64,000 nt of DNA from Paraescarpia echinospica. Lineage: Eukaryota > Annelida > Polychaeta > Sabellida > Siboglinidae. Where the stretch lies: positions 68,979,683-69,043,682 of the forward strand of contig CM034538.1 of assembly GCA_020002185.1 (NCBI GenBank), written 5' to 3'. Positions 13,801-29,377 of this stretch are shown here, one piece after another. Positions within the stretch are counted from its first letter, which is position 1, and every line of letters begins with the position of its first letter. The translations under genes were made by a program, and so were the position numbers. The notes under the pieces were generated by a model that was not told where the DNA came from, made no database searches, and saw only the letters and a program-made list of their open reading frames with translations.

Positions 13801-16800
13801 ACATCTACATTGAGACCGCTTCTATCCACTGGTTGCACGTGAAAAAACATCTACACTGTGACCGCTTCCATCCACTGAAAAAACAAGGACCACATCTACA
13901 CTGGGACCGCTTCCATCCACTGGTTACACATGGACACACATCTACACTAAGACTGCTTCCATCCACTGGTTACACATGGACACACATTTAAACTGTGACC
14001 GCTTCTATACACTGGTTACACACGGACACACATCTACACTGAGACTGATTATATCCACTGGTTACACATGGAAACACGTCTACACTGTGACCACTTCTAT
14101 TCACTGGTTACACATGGACACACATCTAAACTGTGACAGCTTCCATCCACTTGTTACACATGGACTCACATCTTCACTGAGACTGCTTCTATCCACTCGT
14201 TACACATGGACACACATCTACACTGTGACCACTTCTATTCACTTGTTACACATGGACACACATCTACATTGTAACCGCTTCCATCCACTGGTCACACATC
14301 TACACTGAGACTGCTTCCATCCACTGGTTACACATGGACACACATCTACACTGAGACAGCTTCCATCCACTGTTTACACATGGACACACATCTACACTGA
14401 GACCGTTTCTATCCACTAGTTACACATGGACACTCATCTTCACTGTGACCGCTTTTATTCACTGGTTACACATGGACACACATGTACATTGTGACCGCTT
14501 CCATCCACTGATTACACATGGACACACATCGACACTGAGACAGCTTCCATGCACTGGTTACACATGGACAAACATCTACACTGTGACAGCTTCCATCCAC
14601 TGATAAAACGTGGACACACATCTACACTGAGACCGCTTCCATCCAATGGTTACACATGGACACACATCTACACTGTGACCGCTTCCATCCACTTGTTACA
14701 CATGGACACATATCTACATTGTGACCGCTTCTATCCACTGGTTACACATGGACACACATCTAAACTGTGACAGCTTCCATCCATTGTTACACATGGACAC
14801 ACATCTTCACTGAGACCGCTTCTATCCACTCGTTACACATGGACAAACATCTACACTGTGACCACTTCTATTCACTGGTTACACATGGACACACATCTAC
14901 ATTGTAACCGCTTTCATCCACTGGTTACACATGGACACACATCTACACTGAGACCGCTTCTATCCACTAGTTACACGTGCACACTCATCTACACTGTGAC
15001 CGCTTTTATTCACTGGTTACACATGGACACACATCTACATTGTGACCGCTTCCATCCACTGAATACACATGGACACACATGTACACTGAGACCGCTTCCA
15101 TCCACTGGTTACACATGGACAAACATCTACACTGTGATCGCTTCCATCCACTAATCAAAACATGGACACACATCTACACTGAGACCGCTTCCATCCACTG
15201 GTTACACATGGACACACATCTACACTGAGACCGCTTCCATCCTCTGGTTACACATGGACACACATCTACACTAAGACTGCTTCCATCCATTGGTTACACA
15301 TGGACACACATTTAAACTGTGACCGCTTCTATACACTGGTTACACATGGACACACATCTACACTGGGACTGATTATATCCACTGGTTACACATGGACACA
15401 CATCTACACTGTGACCACTTCTATTCACTGGTTACACATGGACACACATCTAAACTGTGACAGCTTCCATCCACTTGTTACACATGGACACACATCTTCA
15501 CTGAGACCGCTTCTATCCACTCGTTACACATGGACACACATCTACACTGTGACCACTTCTATTCACTGGTTACACATGGACACACATCTACATTGTATCC
15601 GCTTCCATCCACTGGTTACACATGGACACACATCTACACTGAGACTGCTTCCATCCACAGGTTACACATGGACACACATCTACACTGAGACCGCTTCCAT
15701 CCACTGGTCACACATGGACACACATCTACACTGAGACCGTTTCTATCCACTAGTTACACATGGACACTCATCTTCACTGTGACCGCTTTTATTCACTGGT
15801 TACACATGGACACACATCTACATTGTGACCGCTTCCATCCACTGACTACACATGGACACACATCTACACTGAGACAGATTCCATCCACTGGTTACACATG
15901 GACAAACATCTACACTGTGACCGCTTCCATCCACTGATAAAACATGGACACACATCTACACTGAGACCGCTTCCATCCAATGGTTACACATGGACACACA
16001 TCTACACTGTGACCGCTTCCATCCATTTGTTACACATGGACACATATCTACATTGTGACCGCTTCTATCCATTGGTTACACATGGACACACATATAAACT
16101 GTGACAGCTTCCATCCACTTGTTACACATGGACACACATCTTCACTGAGATCGCTTCTATCCACTCGTTACACATGGACACACATCTACACTGTGACCAC
16201 TTCTATTCACTGGTTACACATGGACACACATCTACATTGTAACCGCTTCCATCCACTGATTACACATGGACACACATGGACACACATCTACACTGTGACC
16301 GCTTCCATCCACTGGTTACACATGGACACACATCTACATTGAGACCGCTTCTATCCACTGGTTGCACGTGAAAAAACATCTACACTGTGACCGCTTCCAT
16401 CCACTGAAAAAACAAGGACCACATCTACACTGGGACCGCTTCCATCCACTGGTTACACATGGACACACATCTACACTAAGACTGCTTCCATCCACAGGTT
16501 ACACATGGACACACATTTAAACTGTGACCGCTTCTATACACTGGTTACACACGGACACACATCTACACTGAGACTGATTATATCCACTGGTTACACATGG
16601 AACCACATCTACACTGTGACCACTTCTATTCACTGGTTACACATGGACACACATCTAAACTGTGACAGCTTCCATCCACTTGTTACACATGGACACACAT
16701 CTTCACTGAGACTGCTTCTATCCACTCGTTACACATGGACACACATCTACACTGTGACCACTTCTATTCACTTGTTACACATGGACACACATCTACATTG

Positions 16801-16900
16801 TAACCGCTTCCATCCACTGGTCACACATCTACACTGAGACTGCTTCCATCCACTGGTTACACATGGACACATATCTACACTGTGACCGCTTCCATCCACT
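4890..16900. repeat. Higher-order repeat domain 1, about 2.5 kb period
   Basis: Rare variant units act as landmarks. The ACACATTTAAACTGTGACCG unit leading into a GGGACTGATTATATCC unit occurs near 5044, 7101, 9601, 12131 and 15306. Its sister leading into GAGACTGATTATATCC occurs near 6239, 8306, 10808, 13981 and 16511. The two alternate at about 1.2 kb, so five higher-order copies are present, with spacings of about 2.06, 2.50, 2.53 and 3.17 kb. The spacing differences are close to multiples of 46. A TGGACACACATGGACACACA partial duplication recurs at matching places. Confidence 0.85.
8807..9400. repeat. Locally homogenised 46-bp block
   Basis: Within domain 1 this stretch consists almost wholly of the CTTGTTACACATGG / TGAGACCGCTTCTATCC subtype repeated in series, unlike the mixed units around it. 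Its left edge, about 8808-8865, contains broken units (AAGACC-like joins missing part of the 46 bp), consistent with a recombination junction. It accounts for the extra length of the third higher-order copy. Confidence 0.7.
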
Positions 16901-19900
16901 GATAAAACGTGGACACCCATGTACACTGAGACCGCTTCCATCCACTTGTTACACATGGACACACATCTACATTGTGACCGCTTCTATCCACTGATTACAT
17001 ATGGACACACATCTAAACTGTGACCGCTTCCATCCACTGGTTACACATGGACACACATGGACACACATCTACACTGTGACCGCTTCCATCCACTGGTTAC
17101 ACATGGACACACATCTACATTGAGGCCGCTTCTATCCATTGGTTGCACGTGAAAAAACATCTGCACTGTGACCGCTTCCATCCACTGAAAAAACAAGGAC
17201 ACACATCTACACTGAGACCGCTTCCATCCACTGGTTACACATGGACACACATCTACACTGAGACCGCTTCCATCCACTGATAAAACATGGACACACGTCT
17301 ACACTGAGACCGCTTCCATCAACTGGTTACACATGGACACACATCTACAATGTGACCGCTTCCATCCACTTGTTACACATGGACACATATCTACATTGTG
17401 ACAGCTTCTATCCACTGGTTACACATGGACACAAATCTAAACTGTGACAGCTTCCATCCACTTGTTACACATGGACACACATCTTCACTGAGACCGCTTA
17501 TATCCACTCGTTACACATGGACACACGTCAACACTGTGACCACTTCTATTCACTGGTTACACATGGACACACATCTACATTGTAACCGCTTCCATCCACT
17601 GGTTACACATGGACACACATCTACACTGAGACTGTTTCCATCCACTTGTTACACATGAACACACATCTACACTGAGACCGCTTCCATCCACTGGTTACAC
17701 ATGGACACACATCTACACAGAGACCGCTTCTATCCACTAGTTACACGTGGACACTCATCTACACTGTGACCGCTTTTATTCACTGGTTACACATGGACAC
17801 ACATCTGCATTGTGACCGCTTCCATCCACTGATTACACATGGACACACATCTACACTGTGACCGCTTCCATCCACTTGTTACACATGGACACACATCTAA
17901 ACTGTGACCGCTTCCATCCACTTGTTGCATATGGACACACATCTACATTGTGACCGCTTCTATCCACTGGTTACATATGGACACACATCTACACAGTGAC
18001 CGCTTCCATCCACTGGTTAAGCATGGACACACATCTACACTGAGACCGCTTCCATCCACTGGTTACACATGGACACACATCTACACTGAGACCGCTGCTA
18101 TACACTGGTTGCACAAGGACAAACATCTACACTGTGACCGCTTCCATCCACTGATAAAACATGGACACACATCTACACTGAGACCGCTTCCATCCACTGG
18201 TTACACATGGACACACATCTAAACTGTGAACGCTTCTATCCAATTGATACACATCGACACACATCTACACTGTGACCGCTTCCATCCACTTGTTACACAT
18301 GGACACATAACTACATTATGACCGCTTCTATCCACTGGTTACACATGGACACACATCTAAACTGTGACAGCTTCCATCCACTTGTTACAAATGGACACAC
18401 ATCTTCACTGAAACCGCTTCTATCCACTAGTTACACGTGGACACTCATCTACACTGTGACCGCTTTTATTCACTGGTTACACATGGACACACATCTGCAT
18501 TGAGACCTTTTCCATCCACTGATTACACATGGACACACATCTACACTGTGACCGCTTCCATCCACTTGTTACACATGGACACACATCTAAACTGTGACCG
18601 CTTCCATCCACTTGTTGCATATGGACACACAGCTACATTGTGACCGCTTCTATCCACTGGTTACATATGGACACACATCTACACAGTGACCGCTTCCATC
18701 CACTGGTTAAACATGGACACACATCTACACTGAGACCGCTTCCATCCACTGGTTACACATGGACACACATCTACACTGAGACCGCTGCTATACACTGGTT
18801 GCACAAGGACAAACATCTACACTGTGACCGCTTCCATCCACTGATAAAACATGGACACACATCTACACTGAGACTGCTTCCATCCACTGGTTACACATGG
18901 ACACACATCTAAACTGTGAACGCTTCTATCCAATTGATACACATCGACACACATCTACACTGTGACCGCTTCCATCCACTTGTTACACATGGACACATAA
19001 CTACATTATGACCGCTTCTATCCACTGGTTACACATGGACACACATCTAATCTGTGACAGCTTCCATCCACTTGTTACAAATGGACACACATCTTCACTG
19101 AAACCGCTTCTATCCACTCGTTACACATGGACACACGTCTACACTGAGACCGCTTCTATTCACTGGTTACACATGGACAAATATCTACACTGTGACCGCT
19201 TCCATCCACTGATAAAACATGGACACCCATGTACACTGAGACCGCTTCCATCCACTTGTTACACATGGACACACATCTACATTGTGACCGCTTCTATCCA
19301 CTGGTTACATATGGACACACATCTAAACTGTGACCGCTTCCATCCACTCGTTACACATGGACACACATGGACACACATCTACACTATGACCGCTTCCATC
19401 CACTGGTTACACATGGACACACATCTACATTGAGGCCGCTTCTATCCACTGGTTGCACGTGAAAAAACATCTACACTGTGACCGCTTCCATCCACTGAAA
19501 AAACAAGGACACACATCTACACTGAGACCGCTTCCATCCACTGGTTACACATGGACACACATCTACACTGAGACCGCTTCCATCCACTGATAAAACATGG
19601 ACACACATCTACACTGAGACCGCTTCCATCCACTGGTTACACATGGACACACATCTAAACTGTGACAGCTTCCATCCACTTGTTACACATGGACACACAT
19701 CTTCACTGAGACCGCTTCTATCCACTCGTTACACATGGACACACGTCAACACTGTGACCACTTCTATTCACTGGTTACACATGGACACACATCTACATTG
19801 TAACCGCTTCCATCCACTGGTTACACATGGACACACATCTACACAGAGACCGCTTCTATCCACTAGTTACACGTGGACACTCATCTACACTGTGACCGCT

Positions 19901-22900
19901 TTTATTCACTGGTTACACATGGACACACATCTGCATTGTGACCGCTTCCATCCACTGATTACACATGAACACACATCTACACTGAGACCGCTTCCATCCA
20001 CTGGTTACACATGGACACACATCTACACTGAGACCGCTTCTATCCACTAGTTACACATGGACACTCATCTTCACTGTGACCGCTTTTATTCACTGGTTAC
20101 ACTTGGACACACATCTACATTGTGACCGCTTCCATCCACTGATTACACATGGACACACATCTACACTGAGACCGCTTCCATCCACTGGTTACACATGGAC
20201 AAACATCTACACTGTGACCGCTTCCATCCACTGATAAAACATGGACACACATCTACACTGAGACCGCTTCCATCCACTGGTTACACATGGACACACATCT
20301 AAACTGTGAACGCTTCTATCCAATTAATAAACATCGACACACATCTACACTGTGACCGCTTCCATCCACTTGTTACACATGGACACATATCTACATTGTG
20401 ACCGCTTCTATCCACTGGTTACACATGGACACACATCTAAACTGTGACAGCTTCCATCCACTTGTTACAAACGGACACACATTTTCACTGAGACCGCTTC
20501 TATCCACTCGTTACATATGGACACACATCTACAATGTGACCACTTCTATTCACTGGTTACACATGGACACACATCTATATTGTAACCGCTTCCAACCACT
20601 GGTTACACATGGACACACATCTACACTGAGACTGCTTCCATCCACTGGTTACACATGGACACACATCTACACTGAGACCGCTTCCATCCACTGGTTACAC
20701 ATGGACACACATCTACACTGATACCGCTTCTATCCACTAGTTACACATGGACACTCATCTTCACTGTGACCGCTTTTATTCACTGGTTACACATGGACAC
20801 ACATCTACATTGTGACCGCTTCCATCCACTGATTACACATGGACACACATCTACTCTGAGACCGCTTCCATCCACTGGTTACACATGGACAAACATCTAC
20901 ACTGTGACCGCTTCCATCCACTGATAAAACATGGACACACATCTACACTGAGACCGCTTCCATCCACTGGTTACACATGGACACACATCTACACTGTGAC
21001 CGCTTCCATCCACTTGTTACACATGGACACACATCTAAACTGTGACCGCTTCCATCCACTTGTTGCATATGGACACACATCTACATTGTGACCGCTTCTA
21101 TCCACTGGTTACATATGGACACACATCTACACAGTGACCGCTTCCATCCACTGGTTAAACATGGACACACATCTACACTGAGACCGCTTCCATCCACTGG
21201 TTACACATAAACACACATGTACACTGAGACCGCTGCTATACACTGGTTGCACAAGGACAAACATCTACACTGTGACCGCTTCCATCCACTGATAAAACAT
21301 GGACACACATCTACTCTGAGACCGCTTCCATCCACTGGTTACACATGGACACACATCTAAAGTGTGAACGCTTCTATCCAATTGATACACATCGACACAC
21401 ATCTACACTGTGACCGCTTCCATCCACTTGTTACACATGGACACATAACTACATTATGACCGCTTCTATCCACTGGTTACACATGGACACACATCTAAAC
21501 TGTGACAGCTTCCATCCACTTGTTACAAATGGACACACATCTTCACTGAAACCGCTTCTATCCACTCGTTACACATGGACACACATCTACACTGAGACCG
21601 CTTCTATTCACTGGTTACACATGGACACATATCTACACTGTGACCGCTTCCATCCACTGATAAAACATGGACACCCATCTACACTGAGACCGCTTCCATC
21701 CACTTGTTACACATGGACACACATCTACATTGTGACCGCTTGTATCCACTGATTACATATGGACACACATCTAAACTGTGACCGCTTCCATCCACTGGTT
21801 ACACATGGACACACATGGACACACATCTACACTGTGACCGCTTCCATCCACTGGTTACACATGGACACACATCTACATTGAGGCCGCTTATATCCATTGG
21901 TTGCACGTGAAAAAACATCTACACTGTGACCGCTTCCATCCACTGAAAAAACAAGGACACACATCTACACTGAGACCGCTTCCATCCACTGGTTACACAT
22001 GGACACACATCTACACTGAGACCGCTTCCATCCACTGATAAAACATGGACACACGTCTACACTGTGACCGCTTCCATCCACTGGTTACACATGGACACAC
22101 ATCTACAATGTGACCGCTTCCATCCACTTGTTACACATGGACACATATCTACATTGTGACAGCTTCTATCCACTGGTTACACATGGACACACATCTAAAC
22201 TGTGACAGCTTCCATCCACTTGTTACACATGGACACACATCTTCACTGAGACCGCTTCTATCCACTCGTTACACATGGACACACGTCAACACTGTGACCA
22301 CTTCTATTCACTGGTTACACATGGACACACATCTACATTGTAACCGCTTCCATTCACTGGTTACACATGGACACACATCTACACTGAGACTGTTTCCATC
22401 CACTTGTTACACATGAACACACATCTACACTGAGACCGCTTCCATCCACTGGTTACACATGGACACACATCTACACTGAGACATCCACTTGTTACACATG
22501 AACACACATCTACACTGTGACCGCTTTTATTCACTGGTTACACATGGACACACATCTGCATTGTGACCGCTTCCATCCACTGATTACACATGAACACACA
22601 TCTACACTGAGACCGCTTCCATCCACTGGTTACACATGGACACACATCTACACTGAGACCGCTTCTATCCACTAGTTACATATGGACACTCATCTTCACT
22701 GTGACCGCTTTTATTCACTGGTTACACTTGGACACACATCTACATTGTGACCGCTTCCATCCACTGATTACACATGGACACACATCTACACTGAGACCGC
22801 TTCCATCCACTGGTTACACATGGACAAACATCTACACTGTGACCGCTTTCATCCACTGATAAAACATGGACACACATCTACACTGAGACCGCTTCCATCC

Positions 22901-25900
22901 ACTGGTTACACATGGACACACATCTACACTGTGAACGCTTCTATCCAATTAATAAACATCGACACACATCTACACTGTGACCGCTTCCATCCACTTGTTA
23001 CACATGGACACATATCTACATTGTGACCGCTTCTATCCACTGGTTACACATGGACACACATCTACACTGAGACCGCTTCCATCCACTGGTTACACATGGA
23101 CACACATCTACACAGAGACCGCTTCTATCCACTAGTTACACGTGGACACTCATCTACACTGTGACCGCTTTTATTCACTGGTTACACATGGACACACATC
23201 TGCATTGTGACCGCTTCCATCCACTGATTACACATGAACACACATCTACACTGAGATCGCTTCCATCCACTGGTTACACATGGACACACATCTACACTGA
23301 GACCGCTTCTATCCACTAGTTACACATGGACACTCATCTTCACTGTGACCGCTTTTATTCACTGGTTACACTTGGACACACATCTACATGGTGACCGCTT
23401 CCATCCACTGATTACACATGGACACACATCTACACTGAGACCGCTTCCATCCACTGGTTACACATGGACACACATCTACACTGAGACCGCTGCTATACAC
23501 TGGATGCACAAGGACAAACATCTACACTGTGACCGCTTCCATCCACTGATAAAACATGGACACACATCTACACTGAGACCGCTTCCATCCACTGGTTACA
23601 CATGGACACACATCTAAACTGTGAACGCTTCTATCCAATTAATAAACATCGACACACATCTACACTGTGACCGCTTCCATCCACTTGTTACACATGGACA
23701 CATATCTACATTGTGACCGCTTCTATCCACTGGTTACACATGGACACACATCTAAACTGTGACAGCTTCCATCCACTTGTTACACACGGACACACATTTT
23801 CACTGAGACCGCTTCTATCCACTCTTTACACATGGACACACATCTACACTGTGACCACTTCTATTCACTGGTTACACATGGACACACATCTATATTGTAA
23901 CCGCTTCCATCCACTGGTTACACATGGACACACATCTACACTGAGACTGCTTCCATCCACTGGTTACACATGGACACACATCTACACTGAGACCGCTTCC
24001 ATCCACTAGTTACACATGGACACACATCTATACTGATACCGCTTCTATCCACTAGTTACACATGGACACTCATCTTCACTGTGACCGCTTTTATTCACTG
24101 GTTACACATGGACACACATCTACATTGTGACCGCTTCCATCCACTGATTACACGTGGACACACATCTACACTGAGACCGCTTCCATCCACTGGTTACACA
24201 TGGACAAACATCTACACTGTGACCGCTTCCATCCACTGATAAAACATGGACACACATCTACACTGAGACCGCTTCCATCCACTGGTTACACATGGACACA
24301 CATATACACTGTGACCGCTTCTATCCACTCGTTACACATGGACACACGTCAACACTGTGACCACTTCTATTCACTGGTTACACATGGACACACATCTACA
24401 TTGTAACCGCTTCCATCCACTGGTTACACATGGACACACATCTACACTGAGACTGTTTCCATCCACTTGTTACACATGAACACACATCTACACTGAGACC
24501 GCTTCCATCCACTGGTTACACATGGACACACATCTACACAGAGACCGCTTCTATCCACAAGTTACACGTGGACACTCATCTACACTGTGACCGCTTTTAT
24601 TCACTGGTTACACATGGACACACATCTGCATTGTGACCGCTTCCATCCACTGATTACACATGAACACACATCTACACTGAGACCGCTTCCATCCACTGGT
24701 TACACATGGACACACATCTACACTGAGACCGCTTCTATCCACTAGTTACACATGGACACTCATCTTCACTGTGACCGCTTTTATTCACTGGTTACACTTG
24801 GACACACATCTACATTGTGACCGCTTCCATCCACTGATTACACATGGACACACATCTACACTGAGACCGCTTCCATCCACTGGTTACACATTGACAAACA
24901 TCTACACTGTGACCGCTTCCATCCACTGATAAAACATGGACACACATCTACACTGAGACCGCTTCCATCCACTGGTTACACATGGACACACCTCTAAACT
25001 GTGAACGCTTCTATCCAATTAATAAACATCGGCACACATCTACACTGTGACCGCTTCCATCCACTTGTTACACATGGACACATATCTACATTGTGACCGC
25101 TTCTATCCACTGGTTACACATGGACACACATCTACACTGTGACAGCTTCCATCCACTTGTTACACACGGACACACATTTTCACTGAGACCGCTTCTATCC
25201 ACTAGTTACACATGGACACACATCTACACTGTGACCACTTCTATTCACTGGTTACACATGGACACACATCTATATTGTAACCGCTTCCATCCACTGGTTA
25301 CACATGGACACACATCTACACTGAGACTGCTTCCATCCACTGGTTACACATGGACACACATCTACACTGAGACCGCTTCCATCCACTAGTTACACATGGA
25401 CACACATCTATTCTGATACCGCTTCTATCCACTAGTTACACATGGACACTCATCTTCACTGTGACCGCTTTTATTCACTGGTTACACATGGACACACATC
25501 TACATTGTGACCGCTTCCATCCACTGATTACACGTGGACACACATCTACACTGAGACCGCTTCCATCCACTGGTTACACATGGACAAACATCTACACTGT
25601 GACCGCTTCCATCCACTGATAAAACATGGACACACATCTACACTGAGACCGCTTCCATCCACTGGTTACACATGGACACACATCTACACTGTGACCGCTT
25701 CTATCCACTCGTTACAAATGGACACACGTCAAAACTGTGACCACTTCTATTCACTGGTTACACATGGACACACATCTACATTGTAACCGCTTCCATCCAC
25801 TGGTTACACATGGACACACATCTACACTGAGACTGTTTCCATCCACTTGTTACACATGAACACACATCTACACTGAGACCGCTTCCATCCACTGGTTACA

Positions 25901-28377
25901 CATGGACACACATCTACACAGAGACCGCTTCTATCCACTAGTTACACGTGGACACTCATCTACACTGTGACCGCTTTTATTCACTGGTTACACATGGACA
26001 CACATCTACACTGAGACCGCTTCCATCCACTGGTTACACATGGACAAACATCTACACTGTGACCGCTTCCATCCACTGATAAAACATGGACACACATCTA
26101 CACTGAGACCGCTTCCATCCACTGGTTACACATGGACACACATATACACTGTGACCGCTTCTATCCACTCGTTACACATGGACACACGTCAACACTGTGA
26201 CCACTTCTATTCACTGGTTACACATGGACACACATCTACATTGTAACCGCTTCCATCCACTGGTTACACATGGACACACATCTACACTGAGACTGTTTCC
26301 ATCCACTTGTTACACATGAACACACATCTACACTGAGACCGCTTCCATCCACTGGTTACACATGGACACACATCTACACAGAGACCGCTTCTATCCACTA
26401 GTTACACGTGGACACTCATCTACACTGTGACCGCTTTTATTCACTGGTTACACATGGACACACATCTGCATTGTGACCGCTTCCATCCACTGATTACACA
26501 TGAACACACATCTACACTGAGACCGCTTCCATCCACTGGTTACACATGGACACACATCTACACTGAGACCGCTTCTATCCACTAGTTACACATGGACACT
26601 CATCTTCACTGTGACCGCTTTTATTCACTGGTTACACTTGGACACACATCTACATTGTGACCGCTTCCATCCACTGATTACACATGGACACACATCTACA
26701 GTGAGACCGCTTCCATCCACTGGTTACACATGGACAAACATCTACACTGTGACCGCTTCCATCCACTGATAAAACATGGACACACATCTACATTGTGACC
26801 GCTTCCATCCACTGGTTACACATGGACAAACATCTACACTGAGACCGCTTCAATCCACTAGTTACACATGGACACACATCTATACTGATACCGCTTCTAT
26901 CCACTAGTTACACATGGACACTCATCTTCACTGTGACCGCTTTTATTCACTGGTTAAACATGGACACACATCTACATTGTGACCGCTTCCATCCACTGGT
27001 TACACAAGGACAAACATCTACACTGTGACCGCTTCCATCCACTGATAAAACATGGACACACATCTACACTGAGACCGCTTCCATCCACTGGCTACACATG
27101 GACACATATCTACATTGTGACCGCTTCTATCCACTGGTTACACATGGACACACATCTAAACTGTGACAGCTTCCATCCGCTTGTTACACACGGACACACA
27201 TTTTCACTGAGACCGCTTCTATCCACTCGTTACACATGGACACACATCTACACTGTGACCACTTCTATTCACTGGTTACACATGGACACACATCTATATT
27301 GTAACCGCTTCCATCCACTGGTTACACATGGACACACATCTACACTGAGACTGCTTCCATCCACTGGTTACACATGGACACACATCTACACTGAGACCGC
27401 TTCCATCCACTGGTTACACATGGACACACATCTACACTGATACCGCTTCTATCCACTAGTTACACATGGACACTCATCTTCACTGTGACCGCTTTTATTC
27501 ACTGGTTACACAAGAACACACATCTACATTGTGACCGCTTCCATCCACTGATTACACATGGACACACATCTACATTGAGACCGCTTCCATCTACTGGTTA
27601 CACATGGACAAACATCTACACTGTGACCGCTTCCATCCACTGATAAAACATGGACACACATCTACATTGAGACCGCTTCCATCCACTGGTTACACATGGA
27701 CACACATCTACACTGTGACCGCTTCCATCCACTTGTTACTTATGGACACACATCTAAACTGTGACCGCTTCCATCCACTTGTTGCATATGGACACACATC
27801 TACATTGTGACCGCTTCTATCCACTGGTTACATATGGACACACATCTACACAGTGACCGCTTCCATCCACTGGTTAAACATGGACACACATCTACACTGA
27901 GACCGCTTCCATCCACTGGTTACACATGGACACACATCTACACTGTGACCGCTTCTATCCACTCGTTACACATGGACACACGTCAACACTGTGACCACTT
28001 CTATTCACTGGTTACACATGGACACACATCTACATTGTAACCGCTTCCATCCACTGGTTACACATGGACACACATCTACACTGAGACTGTTTCCATCCAC
28101 TTGTTACACATGAACACAATTCTACACTGAGACCGCTTCCATCCACTGGTTACACATGGACACACATCTACACAGAGACCGCTTCTATTCACTAGTTACA
28201 CGTGGACACTCATCTACACTGTGACCGTTTTTATTCACTGGTTACACATGGACACACATCTGCATTGTGACCGCTTCCATCCACTGGTTACACATGGACA
28301 CACATCTACACTGTGACCGCTTCCATCCACTTGTTACACATGGACACACATCTAAACTGTGACCGCTTCCATCCACT
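16900..28377. repeat. Higher-order repeat domain 2, 690 and 1380 bp periods
   Basis: Variant combinations recur at 17950 and 18640 (690 bp = 15 x 46), 22820, 24200 and 25580 (1380 bp = 30 x 46), 23713 and 25093 (1380 bp), and 25580 and 26040 (460 bp = 10 x 46). Typical markers are CGCTGCTATACACTGGTTGC and AACGCTTCTATCCAATT units. The GATTATATCC landmark of domain 1 is absent here, so the two halves of the array have expanded separately. Confidence 0.8.
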
Positions 28378-29377
28378 NNNNNNNNNNNNNNNNNNNNNNN
28401 NNNNNNNNNNNNNNNNNNNNNNNNNNNNNNNNNNNNNNNNNNNNNNNNNNNNNNNNNNNNNNNNNNNNNNNNNNNNNNNNNNNNNNNNNNNNNNNNNNNN
28501 NNNNNNNNNNNNNNNNNNNNNNNNNNNNNNNNNNNNNNNNNNNNNNNNNNNNNNNNNNNNNNNNNNNNNNNNNNNNNNNNNNNNNNNNNNNNNNNNNNNN
28601 NNNNNNNNNNNNNNNNNNNNNNNNNNNNNNNNNNNNNNNNNNNNNNNNNNNNNNNNNNNNNNNNNNNNNNNNNNNNNNNNNNNNNNNNNNNNNNNNNNNN
28701 NNNNNNNNNNNNNNNNNNNNNNNNNNNNNNNNNNNNNNNNNNNNNNNNNNNNNNNNNNNNNNNNNNNNNNNNNNNNNNNNNNNNNNNNNNNNNNNNNNNN
28801 NNNNNNNNNNNNNNNNNNNNNNNNNNNNNNNNNNNNNNNNNNNNNNNNNNNNNNNNNNNNNNNNNNNNNNNNNNNNNNNNNNNNNNNNNNNNNNNNNNNN
28901 NNNNNNNNNNNNNNNNNNNNNNNNNNNNNNNNNNNNNNNNNNNNNNNNNNNNNNNNNNNNNNNNNNNNNNNNNNNNNNNNNNNNNNNNNNNNNNNNNNNN
29001 NNNNNNNNNNNNNNNNNNNNNNNNNNNNNNNNNNNNNNNNNNNNNNNNNNNNNNNNNNNNNNNNNNNNNNNNNNNNNNNNNNNNNNNNNNNNNNNNNNNN
29101 NNNNNNNNNNNNNNNNNNNNNNNNNNNNNNNNNNNNNNNNNNNNNNNNNNNNNNNNNNNNNNNNNNNNNNNNNNNNNNNNNNNNNNNNNNNNNNNNNNNN
29201 NNNNNNNNNNNNNNNNNNNNNNNNNNNNNNNNNNNNNNNNNNNNNNNNNNNNNNNNNNNNNNNNNNNNNNNNNNNNNNNNNNNNNNNNNNNNNNNNNNNN
29301 NNNNNNNNNNNNNNNNNNNNNNNNNNNNNNNNNNNNNNNNNNNNNNNNNNNNNNNNNNNNNNNNNNNNNNNNNNNNN
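28378..29377. other. Assembly gap, 1000 N
   Basis: A run of exactly 1000 N lies between the 46-bp satellite and the 327-bp satellite. The round length suggests a placeholder of unknown true size. Long ORFs reported across it are artefacts. Confidence 0.99.

Larger units (their letters stand above)
3832..28377. repeat. 46-bp satellite array, about 530 copies
   Basis: The unit is read as TACACATGGACACACATCTA, then CACTGTGACCGCTTCCATCC, then ACTGGT, 46 bp in all. It runs without interruption for 24.5 kb to the assembly gap. Variants at fixed positions (TGTGACC/TGAGACC, TTCCATCC/TTCTATCC/TTCTATTC, CTGGTTAC/CTTGTTAC/CTCGTTAC/CTGATAAA) define subtypes. Since 46 leaves remainder 1 on division by three, any frame cycles through all three translations every 138 bp. 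All three are largely stop-free on plus, so hundreds of THLHCDRFHPLV-type ORFs appear by arithmetic. None has gene-like boundaries. The array is truncated by N on the right. Confidence 0.98.

Noticed and set aside
3969..28040. Dozens of ORFs of 60-236 codons with THLHCDRFHPLV-type repeats
   Set aside because: They are translations of the 46-bp satellite; starts and stops follow chance variants and there is no splice, promoter or domain evidence.
3832..28377. CRISPR array
   Set aside because: The units are contiguous 46-bp satellites without spacers, and the setting is eukaryotic.
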